The notes beneath the pieces are model-generated. The model did not search any database. It saw only the letters and a program-made list of their open reading frames with translations, and had not been told where the DNA came from. 64,000 nt of DNA. It comes from Margaritifera margaritifera (lineage: Eukaryota; Mollusca; Bivalvia; Unionida; Margaritiferidae). Below, one piece after another: positions 11,369-22,800 of this stretch (position 1 is its first letter; the number at the start of each line of letters is the position of its first letter). The DNA lies in contig JAQPZY010001675.1 in assembly GCA_029931535.1 (NCBI GenBank), forward strand, positions 7,930,001 to 7,994,000, read 5' to 3'. The position numbers and the translations under genes are program-made.

Positions 11369-11860
11369 AAAACTGCCTTGCTTTCTAATTCTAACCTATT
11401 GACACCTTTGATTTACAACTCTGGCCCTGATCCCCACCTCATCCCAACCCAAACCCTTGAGACATTGTCACCAATCCATGACGTTCACAATTATGGTGAA
11501 TCACCATCATGTGGTAAGAAAAAGAATTTGACACTTTCCTCCTTTGCTTACATATTAAACTGTTCAAGCTGGACTTTAAATCTGGCTGAAGTACCCACAT
11601 TTACCTTTTATTCCTACTTTTGCAATGGGAAAATAATGCCTTTTACAAAGAAAGAACTTAAACCAAAAGTTTATGCTGAACAGTTGAATCAATGGATTGA
11701 TAGGAATAGTGACTGATATGTCTTTCCTTTAGCACCATTTCTCATAGGAAAGAAAATAAGTTACTTTATGGAGAGAGATGCTCATCTTAATCACTTTAAA
11801 AAGATGTGTAAAGCAAATCTGAGATGTTCAAAGTTGAGCCACATTATAGGGGCATAAGCA
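11363..11860 (+). pseudogene. Unidentified broken ORF
   Basis: An open frame runs from about 11363 to a TGA at 11714 and continues coherently for another 48 codons (ALAPFLIGKK-like and MERDAHLNHFKKM segments) to a TAA near 11862. Visible features are a proline-rich N-terminal part, the basic stretch FTKKELKPKVYAEQLNQWID and a histidine/lysine-rich tail. Continuation past one stop suggests a decayed coding sequence. I do not recognise the family, and an unknown mobile element is as likely as a retrocopy. It overlaps the 3' end of a MITE, so the first codons may not belong. Confidence 0.3.
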
Positions 11861-12281
11861 GTACCAAAACTTTGCCCAGCAGGCAGCAACTAAAACCACA
11901 GGATTAAAAAATAAATCATAGATGATAGAGGGCTTGGTTGGAGCTTAAATCTACCCACTAAACTCAAACAGAGATAGTTCAGAGGAGTCTGCTTACCATA
12001 CCATTTCCTATCCTAGTGATGATATCTCTGGAACCGGAAGCCAAAACTTGTGTATCTGATAAACCATGCTCTCCAACTGAATTATCACTCTACCTGTGCA
12101 TAAGTCACTCAAAGTACTATGTTGAAGCAAAAAATAAAATGTATTTATTGACAAGTTCCAGCCCAAATATTAAAAATCTCAGCCATGGTACTGTTTAAGT
12201 AGTTAATTCCATTTGATCAAGTTTTCTGCTGAAAACACCAATGAAAGTTAAGTAATCATGGTCTTTCAGCTTAGCTCTGTG

Positions 12282-12283
<2 letters not shown>

Positions 12284-12339
<56 letters not shown>
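12284..12339. repeat. (AT)n microsatellite
   Basis: An uninterrupted AT dinucleotide run of about 56 bp. Confidence 0.97.
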
Positions 12340-12342
<3 letters not shown>

Positions 12343-12659
12343 GCACCCAACCACAACAACACAGACCTAGATCAGTGGGTGCACAATGCACCAGCATATC
12401 AGGATCTCTGTTGTTTTTTCTGTGGTTCTAATCAGTCTCTCTTTACCTCTTATTTATAATACAGCCACTCTCATACTGCTGCATTTGTTTCAGAGTGTCA
12501 TAAAACAGATTTGTTTGTATAGCTGTGAAGTAGGGGCTGTTGATATTGTCAATTTGAAATAAGAGTACAGTGAACAACACATTATATGCCTGCCCCATGT
12601 TTAAATAGTACTCTATGTAGATAACTGAATTTTTTGTGTGTGCACAAGTCACTTTTCCT

Positions 12660-13125
12660 CTTTCAGCCAGTGACCTTGAATTTTGAACTTTTAACCCTAA
12701 AATTTGATAGGCTTTTTCCTTACCCTAAGTGTAAGCCATCCACAAAGTTTCATCCAGGAATGTGATGTGGATATATTGCATTGTGCAAAAACCATTTATC
12801 TTCTTTCTGTAAGTGAACTTGGCAACTGACATTTTAACCCCAAAATTTCAGTAACAGTAACCTTGACCTTTGACCGTTTGCCCCCAAAAAGTGACAAAGT
12901 TCTTCCCTACCCCAAGTTCACATCAACCACCAAGTGTGGTAAATGTGCATGGTGGATAACTCAAGTTACTGTGTCAAACCCATGTTTCTTCTTAAAGTAT
13001 CATTGACCTTGATCTTTGATCTTTTGACCCTGAAATCAATGGGTAACAGATGGATGAATGTCGACAGATGGACAGATGGATAACATCATAAAATGCTCCA
13101 CCTTATGGCAGGTGTATAAAAAATA
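12660..13125 (+). repeat. Dispersed GACCTTTGACC repeat
   Basis: About three degenerate 170-bp units, each opening with GTGACCTTGAA, TAACCTTGACCTTTGACC or TTGACCTTGATCTTTGAT. The units continue CCCCAAAA, TTCCCTACCCCAAGT, CCAAGTGTGG or ACAAAGTTTCATC. The block ends with GATGGACAGATGGATAAC and GGCAGGTGTATAAA. The same layout recurs at 34790, 44380 and 57000. Confidence 0.75.
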
Positions 13126-13159
13126 CTATTCTGTTCTCTGATTGGAATACTATTTATTT

Positions 13160-13790
13160 AATTAGACTATAATCAACTCTTGACCAACCCAGGCTTTGCA
13201 GTAATATAGGAGCACTTGTGGAACTTTGGCCTGCATTCTCTATCACCAGACATATTTAAATCTATGCTTAAATTCCACCATGGACTTTCCAACAGGAGAT
13301 TAGTATATAAAGCTTCCAATAACAACCTGAAACACTCTAGCTTCTTAACCTACACATTAAAAACCTCAGGAAATGCATAAACATACCCCAGGGCTATCCT
13401 CAAAATCTTCAGGACATAATTGATTAACTTAAAAAATAGTGGTGGGACATATTTATCAGGGAAAGTCTCCCATTAAATCCATTAACAGGGAAATCAAAAT
13501 AAACTGGATCTTTATGGAAAGATATAAAAGGATTTAAATGTGACTCCCTATTTGTTCACTTTCAAAAATTGCACTCATAACAGAGCATTAATCAGTCTTA
13601 ATTTAAGTACATATATGTACCCTCTTATGTTAGAATCTGGAAAGTACACTTACAAGATCTTAAGAATGTGTCCTTTTTGTCCAGACAAAGTTGAGAATGA
13701 AGCACACTTTTTATTAGTAATCAAGACATATGCCAACATGAGGGAGGCTTTTTTCACACATTTCAGTCCTCACATAAAATATTTTTTTTG
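13160..13790 (+). pseudogene. LINE 3'-end relic
   Basis: The translated plus strand keeps the C-terminal signature of many APE-type non-LTR elements: HNRALISLNLSTYMYPLMLE, then SGKYTYKILRMCPFCPDKVE and NEAHFLL. This is the (R/K)..AL...RLS.H.L.IE.GRY...R.C.FC....VEDE.HFL pattern, including the CPFC..H cluster. The region upstream from 13160 (FKSMLKFHHGLSNR-like) also fits, but with several stops and frame changes. An apparent 148-codon ORF at 13540-13986 is only partly LINE and ends in a CA-rich tract (about 13917-13945). Confidence 0.75.
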
Positions 13791-14200
13791 CTCCTCTGAA
13801 AAGCAAATAAAAACCATTACTGACCCCAACCCCTCCCCATTACCCACAAATGTATTACAGTCCAAACTGACAGATTCATTGCATCTCATTTTTACCAAGG
13901 AAAGTCCAGACTGCACCCCCCCACACACACACACACAGACACACCCCAGCCAAGAGATGCACATTGTAGGGAATGTCAGTTTCTAAAAATACTACGACTT
14001 TAATGTTTATAATATGGCACTTCTCCCATAAGCAATATCTGTATTATTAGGCTTATCGACTATGTAAAGATTACATGTATCCATATTTACTGTGTTTTAG
14101 TACACATTAGCATATTTTCTTGTATACTGATTTGCAACAGATGTTTTGTACAATCAACTCAGTCTAGTTTTATGACTTTTAGCAAACAGCATAGAATAGA

Positions 14201-14353
14201 TCCTGGCCTGAAGATCAAAAAAGTCTGAGCTTCAGTCTGAGATTGAGTTTCAACCATCAGCCAATCAAAACCTAGCTTTTAAAAGTAACATCATTTGTGA
14301 TTGGTTGAAACAAGATCTCATGCTCAAGAGTTTTATTATTTCCAGGCCTGAAG
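14201..14353. mobile_element. Palindromic MITE-like repeat
   Basis: GAGATTGAGTTTCAACCAT(...)CCAATCA on the left is mirrored by TGATTGGTTGAAACAAGATCTC on the right. The outer ends TCCTGGCCTGAAG and TTCCAGGCCTGAAG also pair imperfectly. The whole block folds as one hairpin. No clear target duplication. Confidence 0.5.
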
Positions 14354-14522
14354 CTACAATACACAATGCACCAACAATCTGCACTGTTTACAGATGGAAG
14401 CACATTAAGGATGATCGTTTGTGAAATGTTGGAGAATTTAACTTTGTTTAAAATCTTTTATTATATACTTAAGTGTGAAATAAAGAAACCTGTCAGCGAA
14501 ATATTTTTTTTTTTTCCCATCC

Positions 14523-14571
14523 TATATTTTCACGTGAAAAATATATCCTTATATTTTCACATGTGAAAATA
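14523..14571. other. Two adjacent palindromes
   Basis: TATATTTTCACGTGAAAAATATA and, seven bases on, ATATTTTCACATGTGAAAATA share the arms TATTTTCAC/GTGAAAATA around CACGTG and CACATGTG centres. Could be a repeat terminus or a factor-binding pair. Confidence 0.5.
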
Positions 14572-15279
14572 CAAGATTTCCCATCATGCCATGCGATGCT
14601 TGATTGCGTGCTTACAGAAGTTGTGCCTACAGAAGTTATACCTGTAGCAACAAAAACAAGCACTTTGTGAGCTAGAACAAATAAATAGAAACTGCATTAC
14701 ACTGCAGACATGGAAATTAATCTTTGCTGAAGAAATGTGTCTCTAGCCATTCATGTCTCTTTGAAGTTATTTACCCTTACTTCCTTGACAACAGTGATAT
14801 ACCCCTGTGATGCATTACTGAATCGAACAACATGCTTTATGGTCAGATATGATCAAATAGTTTTTTTTTGTATATGTCAAAAATCTAATTTACTGCGACA
14901 TATTGGGTAATTCCAATCCTACTGCTCTCTTAAATACTTGTATGATCAGCCCATGAAAGTGAGGTGAATTTACAAAAAGAGGGTGGGTGTGTTGTGCTGA
15001 AGAGTGAGTTTAATCTTCTAAGCTTTGATTCTGGAGTAAGTTTGAGTTATAATAAAATGAACATTTTCTTTTTGTGTGTAAATACCGGATAAATTTCATC
15101 TTGTGGTACCAAAAAAGATATATTTTAACTTGTGGCTTTGCCACTCAGTAAACTATCATGATTATTAAAACTGTATATAAGCATTTTCTTTTTCATTAAT
15201 AAATACAAAGGCAGAAGTTGCATTTTACATACAATCTCTCTCAGATTTCATTAAAACTACTGGGCCTATGCAGTGCACC

Positions 15280-16680
15280 CTTTTGGGGCCGGACTGCCGA
15301 AGGGGAATTATGAAATGGGGTTGTTGCTTTGACTAGGACTGCATGGCTTTAAAGAACTTCGTAGACAAACCCTGTGGTTAGTCATAATGATTTCGCTTCT
15401 TGACCAGTTTGATGGGCCAGGAGCAGATGCGAAGGACCAGTGTTGTTGGTCTCTGTGATACTGAGGAGCCAAGGAGGGTATGAGTCATTCGAAAAGAGTC
15501 TCTGCTTCCAGGGGAGCAGCCATCAGAAGGTTCTTACTATGCTCCAGTAAGATCCTGGATGTGTCCTGAGAAACATTATTGCAGAGGTGGTGAAGCTATG
15601 CTGACAAAGCATAGACAAGGAAAACACATGCCAAGATGTTTTCACCACTGCTTCCAACAAACGATGAAGGGCAGTTGGCAACAGAGATTCCTCCTTCAGC
15701 AGGCTGAATGATGCTGCTGAAAAGTGGTTGGCATGTGAGTCTAAGGTTATTAGTGACCTAGCCTTTTCTCCTAAAGTTTCCAGTGTTTACACTGGGAGGC
15801 AAACCCAGCAACCAAAGTGGGAGGTTTAACTGGCCAGGAATGGGTACCAAATAGCTAGATGCAGAGACCAAGGGTCTCAACAATGGGGGGAGGGGGACAA
15901 CAAGACAACAAACCAATCCCTACGTTGTTAAGTAAAGACCTGGCCCTTACTAAACCTTCAGGAAAGCACCTTAATCATACCTGAGTGAAGAGCAACAAGA
16001 GGTCTGCTTGAGAGCTAGCCCCAGTAAGTTTCTCCGGGCTGGACAGAATTTTAGTGTCACCAGAGTCTGAATGCTTGGGACAGATCACTGGGCAAGAAAC
16101 TGTAAACCTCGTTTACTGCTTTGTCGAAAGACCAGATCTTGTCCACCTCTGCCGCCTTTACCGATGGATGGGAGGCGGCAGGGGACCCAAAGTAAGGGAG
16201 TGCCTGTTCTTATCAAACTTGTGAGAAATGACAAGGACAGAAAGGATGTCTTCGTCCCATTCTTCACTTCTGGGAGCCAGGACTATGCAACCCAAGAGAA
16301 TACTGCTCCTCCCTAATGGGAGGGCACAACTCATTTTGTCCTAGTGAAAAAGAGAGGGTGATGCTCCTCCCTCATGGGAGGGTGTGACTCGCTCTTTTCC
16401 TTCATGGAATGGGGAGGGTGCTGCTCCTCCCGAAATGGGGGGGCGTGACTCACTCTCTACTCTCCACCCATTCATTACCTCCCTTGGGAGGGGGCCCACT
16501 AACCCTACGAGTTTCCAAAGAGACTATGGTAATCCTTCCCTGAGACTCGAGGGACTCAGAGAAGTTCGGCAAGGTCACAGACCTCGTCCATCCAGAGATA
16601 GAAAAGAGGGGTGGGCATCTCAGGGGGCTTTCCTGTGGCCACACCCACCCACACCCGCTTAGCCATTGTTGCAAGAGAAT
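15280..16680 (+). pseudogene. GC-richer island, possible retroelement gag relic
   Basis: This stretch is clearly richer in G and C than its surroundings and is almost free of simple repeats. At 16071 a frame reads GTDHWARNCK, resembling the second half of a retroelement zinc knuckle (GHW.R.C), with the first two cysteines apparently lost. It is followed by basic and proline-rich sequence. Stops break every frame, and no reverse transcriptase, protease or integrase motif is seen. A retroelement origin is an inference; an unknown element is equally possible. Confidence 0.35.
16300..16476 (+). repeat. 59-bp tandem repeat with hairpin core
   Basis: GCTCCTCCC starts at 16305, 16364 and 16423, a 59-bp period. 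Each copy has CTCCTCCC, a short loop and GGGAGG, followed by G(C/T)G(T/C)GACTC. A fourth degenerate copy near 16475 reads ACCTCCCTTGGGAGG. A related phrase, CACCCTAATGGGAGGAC, lies at 17723. Confidence 0.8.
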
Positions 16681-16820
16681 GCTGTAAAAAAGATTTATTC
16701 AAAAAACTTCTACACATGTAAAAGTATAAATGTATTTGCGTGATCTAAGTCTACTCTAATATGATAACATCAAGAACTCGACTTATCTTATGTTTTAATG
16801 CAAAAAGGAAGCAAAGCTGA

Positions 16821-17320
16821 GAATGAACTGGTGTTCGATAACTAAGCACACAACATAAGGGGAAAACTTGTGTGCGATCTGCCTTTCTGAGATAAAAATA
16901 GTGCACGTTACATTAAAAGAAAATGTGAAATATGATGATTCGTTACTGTAATAAACAATAAACAGAATCAATGAGTCCACATACCAAAATTTACTAAAGG
17001 CAATAAAAACAACCAAATAATACTGAAGATAATTAAAAAATGACATTGACCAGCCTTATTCCAGAACTGGTGATGACTAAATTAGCAAATACCAGGTTGG
17101 TAAGATTGCTAATAAAAATAATAATAATAAGGAATACTATCCAATACTAATTACAAGAATGAACTGGTGTTCGATAACTAAACACACAACATAAAAGGAT
17201 AAAACTGGGTTGCGACCTGCTTTTCTGGAATAAAAATAGCACAAGTCACATTACTGGTAAAATAAAATGTGAAACATGAAGATTTGTTACTGTAATAAAA
17301 CAATAAACAGAATCAATACG
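16821..17320 (+). repeat. Direct repeat pair, 336 bp apart
   Basis: GAATGAACTGGTGTTCGATA begins at 16821 and again at 17157. Similarity continues for about 160 bp in each copy (ATAAAAATAG, AAAATGTGAAA, GTTACTGTAATAAA, AAACAGAATCAAT). The copies have diverged noticeably. No LTR-type TG...CA ends were seen. Confidence 0.8.
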
Positions 17321-18636
17321 AGTCCGCAGACCAAATTCGGCAAGAATAGGGATATTTACTAATACCTACCTGAGCTAGAAATAAATTCTCAACAATAATA
17401 GTTACCTTAACACCCCTATGGGGTTAGATCCTAAATGCAAGGTTATACCAAACATAACAAGAAAAAATGTGAATATCTCACGAGAGCTCAATTCGAACAA
17501 AAAAATTCTTGATCAGGGGTAATTCCACACAATACAAATGATGCACATAAAGAGAAAACTCAAATCGCAACGTAAAACATGAAGCAAAGGCAATTTCTCT
17601 ATGATGTAAAATTTAAGCAGCCCATAATGGCTGCAACCAGAAAAAGAATGAAGGACAGTGTGCATGGGCAAAGTATCTATGGGGTGGCCCAGGGGCAATC
17701 TAGTGTGCTAGAATCTTCTGGTTCACCCTAATGGGAGGACAATTTCTTGTCATACGGTTGGGGTATTTTCCACCTGGAAAACTACCAGCTATGCAATAGC
17801 AACAGGTTTTGTATTATACTGATATTAAAACCAACTATAATATATTAGCCCTTTATTACAAACTATGGTACATGTAATAGTTTGTCACAAAATAGATATG
17901 AAACCCTGACCGTTAAAAAAAAACATGCATCACAAGTGAACAGTATCTGTTACCTGTTGAATGATATTATAATCATTTTGATTTGAGGAATTTGTCCTAA
18001 AGGTGTAATTGGTTACTGTGAGTAGTGACAATCTGTTTAGAGTGATACAAAAATGTTGTTTTTCAGAATGCAAAGTGTTTTCCAAATGGGGATTATCAAA
18101 ATACAGTTTATGAGGCTATGAAGTACAAAGCCCCTCTGATAAAGTGGAGAAGCTCTATCATTATATTTGGTTATCAAATAGCTCTTTAATGATGACATGA
18201 ACAGATAGTCACAAATCTAACCACACACTACATCCCCGACTATGCACACCCCACTATTTGCAAATTATGTGCATCCTTGATGTCCAACATAGCAAAAACT
18301 TATTCGTCAGGGTCTTTGTGACTGATTGAAACCTAACAAAGGCAAACATTGTCTACAAAAAACATGAATGATTTGCTTTCTGCATTTGTTCTGTTCAAGG
18401 TGTGTGCACGTTATGTATTTAGGTATGATAGTGCTGTAAAGTCAACTGTATACAGACTGTATTCTACTGCTGAATAATTTGGTGCTCACTGTCATTACAT
18501 GGTTGTAAAAAACAAGAATTAAATTACAGGTAAAGCTGTCTCCTATAAATCTAACTAATTCAGATGACAATGCATAAAGAGACATACATTTTTTTGTACA
18601 ATGCACAATTATTGCATCAAACTGTACATCTTAAGC

Positions 18637-18683
<47 letters not shown>

Positions 18684-18694
18684 TAATAATAATG

Positions 18695-18739
<45 letters not shown>
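18637..18739. repeat. (AAT)n microsatellite
   Basis: Nearly pure AAT repeat with two interruptions. It abuts the 3' end of the minus-strand LINE and may have grown from that element's tail. Confidence 0.95.
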
Positions 18740-18742
<3 letters not shown>

Positions 18743-19880
18743 TATTTTCTGAGGGTACAATTCATTTAGCTAGATATTAGTTAATCTTCCATGAGACCCT
18801 CACAGGCATACAATTTTCTAGACATGTACATAATCTTTATAAAAGGAAGCTAAATATGTTTAAATTCATGGGTTAATGCCACATAAATATAACTTACATA
18901 ATGCACATACATGTATTAAGTTTACAAATGAATAATGCATACACATAAGAACAAAGGAGAAACTCTCAGTATATTTGGCAAGATATATTATATGCCCAGG
19001 TAGCTGAAACATCCTGCTTTGAACATGGCAAGATTGTCAGCTTGCTTCAGTTCAAGTGGTAGCTTATTCCAGCCAGTAGATCTACATGTAATATATGTAA
19101 TGACTTCTCAATGCATTAGTTTCTTTTGGTACTTTTATGCATAGGTTTTGATGTTGATCTTAAAAAAGTACATAGAGGTAGTATCAGGGGCAGATCCAGA
19201 TATATCGTTGAGCATCATTTAGGGGGGTGTAAACAAGTAGGTGAGGAATCTGTGGGACAGAACCCCCTGTGGTAGCCTAGAGTGTGAAGCCCTCAGAAGT
19301 TCCTGCATTTTAAGTGTTTCCAGGGCATAATTTTAACCATCTAATTGTAATGAAAACTTACTATAGGAAACGTTCCAGTTGTTTCACTCATGTTTAGGAG
19401 GTGCATGCATGGCTCTGTCCCCCCCCCCCTCCACAGATCCGTCCCTGAGTACTGCTAGTTTGGACAAGCATATCATTTAAGTAAAAGGGTGTTAAATTAT
19501 GAGGCACTGAATAAACCCAAATACATCTGTGATAAAAAAAACTTTTTGACAAAAGGAAGTCAGTTTAAATAGAGACATGTCAGCAGATGATGTCATTCAA
19601 TCGACTTCTAGTGTAATTCTAGCTGCATGCTTTTGAAGTTTGACTATATGATTAGTATTACTTTGTGTGCGCAAGACAAGACCCATATGATGCAACAGTA
19701 GTCCATAAAGGTACTATGCAAGTTTAATAAACTAGTTTCCATACATTAGTTTGTAAATGATGCGAGTCTTTGTAGTAATGTGAGTTGGGAAGCTAGAATG
19801 TTACAGACATGATCTATATGATGATTAAAAGTTAGTTTATCATCAACATATACTTCGAGGAGTTTATGACATTCTACATT
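18740..19880 (-). pseudogene. CR1-like LINE, C-terminal part (minus strand)
   Basis: The minus strand encodes, with frameshifts and stops, KLLEVYVDDKL followed by a FNHHID-like segment, SHYYKDSH-type sequence, a WVLSCAHK-like WG motif region and finally TGWNKLPLELKQADNLAMFK near 19020-19080. KLLGV.ID..L.(F/W)..HI and WN.LP..L..A..L..FK are C-terminal landmarks of CR1/L2/Rex-type reverse transcriptase ORFs. It is the downstream half of the same element found at 23791-24960. A hAT MITE interrupts it at 19185-19447. Confidence 0.8.
19185..19447. mobile_element. hAT-type MITE
   Basis: The left end CAGGGGCAGATCCAGA and the inverse of the right end, CAGGGACGGATCTGTGGA, are related terminal inverted repeats of the widespread hAT CAGGGGCGGATC type. 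Target duplications are unclear (GGTAGTAT versus AGTACTGC). Interior is noncoding. Confidence 0.65.
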
Positions 19881-22800
19881 CCCATGTCAGGTCAGGCTAT
19901 GCCAGCTACCATAAGTAACAGCAGATGGTAATACTTGTGACTGTTGACCCAGAGTGGACAGCTACACGTGGCTCCCTCTGGAAAGTCCTTTCTGGCGAAT
20001 CAGGCGGATGAGCAGATATATCTCACAGATATGCTCAGCCCCCGGCTGTGAAGGCAGATGGCAAGAGCTGTGTGGACAACACAGGGTATCAGCTCAGGTG
20101 CAGTAGGAACTGATGGCCATCCACTGCCGTCAGACGTCTTAACATTGTCATGCCACTGGATTCAGACAGGACTGGACAAGAGAGTAAGGGTGACTGCACA
20201 ACTTTCCTCACTTAAATCCAACTCGCATGCAAGTCATGACATTATTCCCCTCCCACCACCATATACCTTCAAGTCCTATGGCAATGGGAGAGCAGCAAAG
20301 CAGTGGATACACTGGAATCTGTAGCTGCAGACCTACACACAGACATCTCAGGGCATGGAGTCGCTTTTCACTGGACCAAAGCAGCAGTGCAACTTGGCAT
20401 CAACTTGGGTAACTAAGCAGCCCTTTTTAATATCACACTGCTCACCTCCACAGCATGAGTAAGGGGCTAGAAAAGGTGCCCTAAACATTGCCTGTTTCGC
20501 CTTAACCCTGGTCAACATACCGTGGCTGACATGGATCCCACCTTAGCAGTTGAAAATCTAACAAGAAGACAAATGTGACACAATTCACCATTGGTACCTG
20601 GAACATGTGCATACTGATGGACAGTACATCAACAGATATACCAGAGAGAAGAACAGCTCTAGTTGGTAAAGAATTGGCCAGATTCAACATTCAGATAGCA
20701 GATCTGAGTGAAACTCGCTTAGCTGAGGAAGAACAACTCACCAAAGTTGGAGCTGGTTACACCTTCTTCTGGAGTGTCCAAGAAAAGAAGAGTGATGTGA
20801 AGCTGGTGTTGAGTTTGCCATCAAATCACAACTCATCAGCAAGGTCACAAATCTCCCAAAGGGCGCGAATGACAGACTAATGCAAATGAGATTCCCACTG
20901 TCTGGAAAAAGACATGCTGCTGTCATCAGCACCTATGCACCTATGCACCTACCATGACAAACCCAGATGAGATCATGGACAAATTGTATGAATACCTGGA
21001 GTCTCTTATCACAGAAGTACCGAAGGCAGACAAGCTCATCATCCTTGGTGACTTCAATGCTAAAGTTGGCACAGATCAGGCATAGCCATGTGTCGTTGGC
21101 AAAAATGAATTTGGCAAATGCAACAACAATGGATTCCTCCTACTGAGGAAATGTGCTGAACACAACCTCCCAATCACCAACACAGTCTTCCACCTGTTAA
21201 ACTGCAACAAGACGTCTTGGATGCACCCATGCACCTAGAACTGGCTTCTCATTTACTACGTCATTGTCAGGAAAAGAGACAGGCAGGATGTCCAAGTGAC
21301 GAAGGTCATGAGAGGTGCCGAATGCTAGACTGACCACAGACTCATAGTCTCCAAACTCAATATCCAGATTCACCCCAGCAGACAACCACAAGGCAAAAAG
21401 GTGCCCATTAAGCTTAATGTCTCCAAATTGAAGCAGGAGAATGCAAAACAGTCATTTGTGTCAAAGAACTGTGCAGCCAACTAGAAACAATCGATATGAA
21501 CTCCAAAAATGTAAATGAAAACTGGGCATCCTTCAGAGACTCTGTGTACTCAACTGCATCCAAAACCCTCAGTCCCACCACACATAAACATCAAGATTAG
21601 TTTCATGAGAATGATACTGCCACAGAGACTTCTGAATGAGAAACATCGTCTACAGAAGCCTGTTTAGAAGACAGCACCTCATCATCTAAGAAGACAGCCT
21701 TCAACAACATCACGAGGACTGTCCAATGCAAACTCATTGAGTTGCAAGACTCATGGCTGAGCAGTAAGGCAAATGAGATTCAGTCTTATGCAGACAGGAA
21801 TGACATGAAGAACTTCTCTGATGCTTTGAAGACAGTCAACACTCATCAAGAACATCACAAATTCTGAGTGCTGACAGCACCACAGTGCTCACTGACTAAG
21901 AAAAGATACTTCAAAGATGGGCAGAACGCTTCAACAACATCCTCAATCAACAGTCATCTATCAGTGAGGAGGCAAGTGATCAACTGCCAAAAGTGGAAAT
22001 CAACATATCACTTGCTGATCCTCCAGAGCTGACTGAAACTGAGAATGCAATTGACCTGTTGTCAAATGGCAAAGCACCTGGAGCAAATGCTATACCTGCA
22101 GAAGTCTACAAAGCTGGAGGCTTGCACATGGCACAGAAACTGACTGAACTCTTCCAGCCAATGTGGACTCAGGGAACTATACCGCAGGAGTACAAGGATG
22201 CATCCGTCGTCCACTTGTACAAGCGGAAAGGCAACAGACAATCCTGCAACAATCATCTGCCATCTTCTTGCTGACAATAGCTGGCAAAATCGTCACCAGA
22301 ATTCTGCTGAATTGCCTTGTGCATCACATCGATCAAGGGCTCCTGCCTGAGAGTCAGTGTGGCTTCAGGAAAGGATGAGGGACCACAGACATGGTGTTTG
22401 CAGCACGTCCACTCCAAGAGAAATGCAAGGAACAGAACTCCAACCTTTACACAACATTCATCGACTTTACAAAAGCCTTTGACACAGTCATGGGGGCTTT
22501 TGGAAGATCATCGCAAAATTAGGTTGCCCAGAGAAATTCATCATGATGGTTTGGCAATTCCATTATGGCATGCTCGCTTGTGTCATGGACGACAGCAAGT
22601 CATCTGAACCATTCCCAGTCACCAATGGAGTCAAGCAAGGCCATGTATTGGCCCCAACCCTCTTCACCATGTTCTCTGCCATGCTTACTGGTGCCTTCCA
22701 TGACTATGACACTGGGCTCTACATCAGATACTGGACTGACGGCAAGCTGTTCAATATGAGGAGACTACTGGCAAAGATGAAGTTACAGGAAAAGACTGTT

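Noticed and set aside
13770..13964. Minus-strand ORF with CVCVCVC
   Set aside because: Translation of a CA-rich tract opposite a LINE relic.
16821..17320. LTR pair
   Set aside because: Copies are only 336 bp apart, with no TG...CA ends, primer-binding site or coding interior.
19883..20100. Self-cleaving ribozyme at the 5' end of the inserted LINE
   Set aside because: I looked for hammerhead or HDV-like core patterns in the leader and could not find a convincing set.
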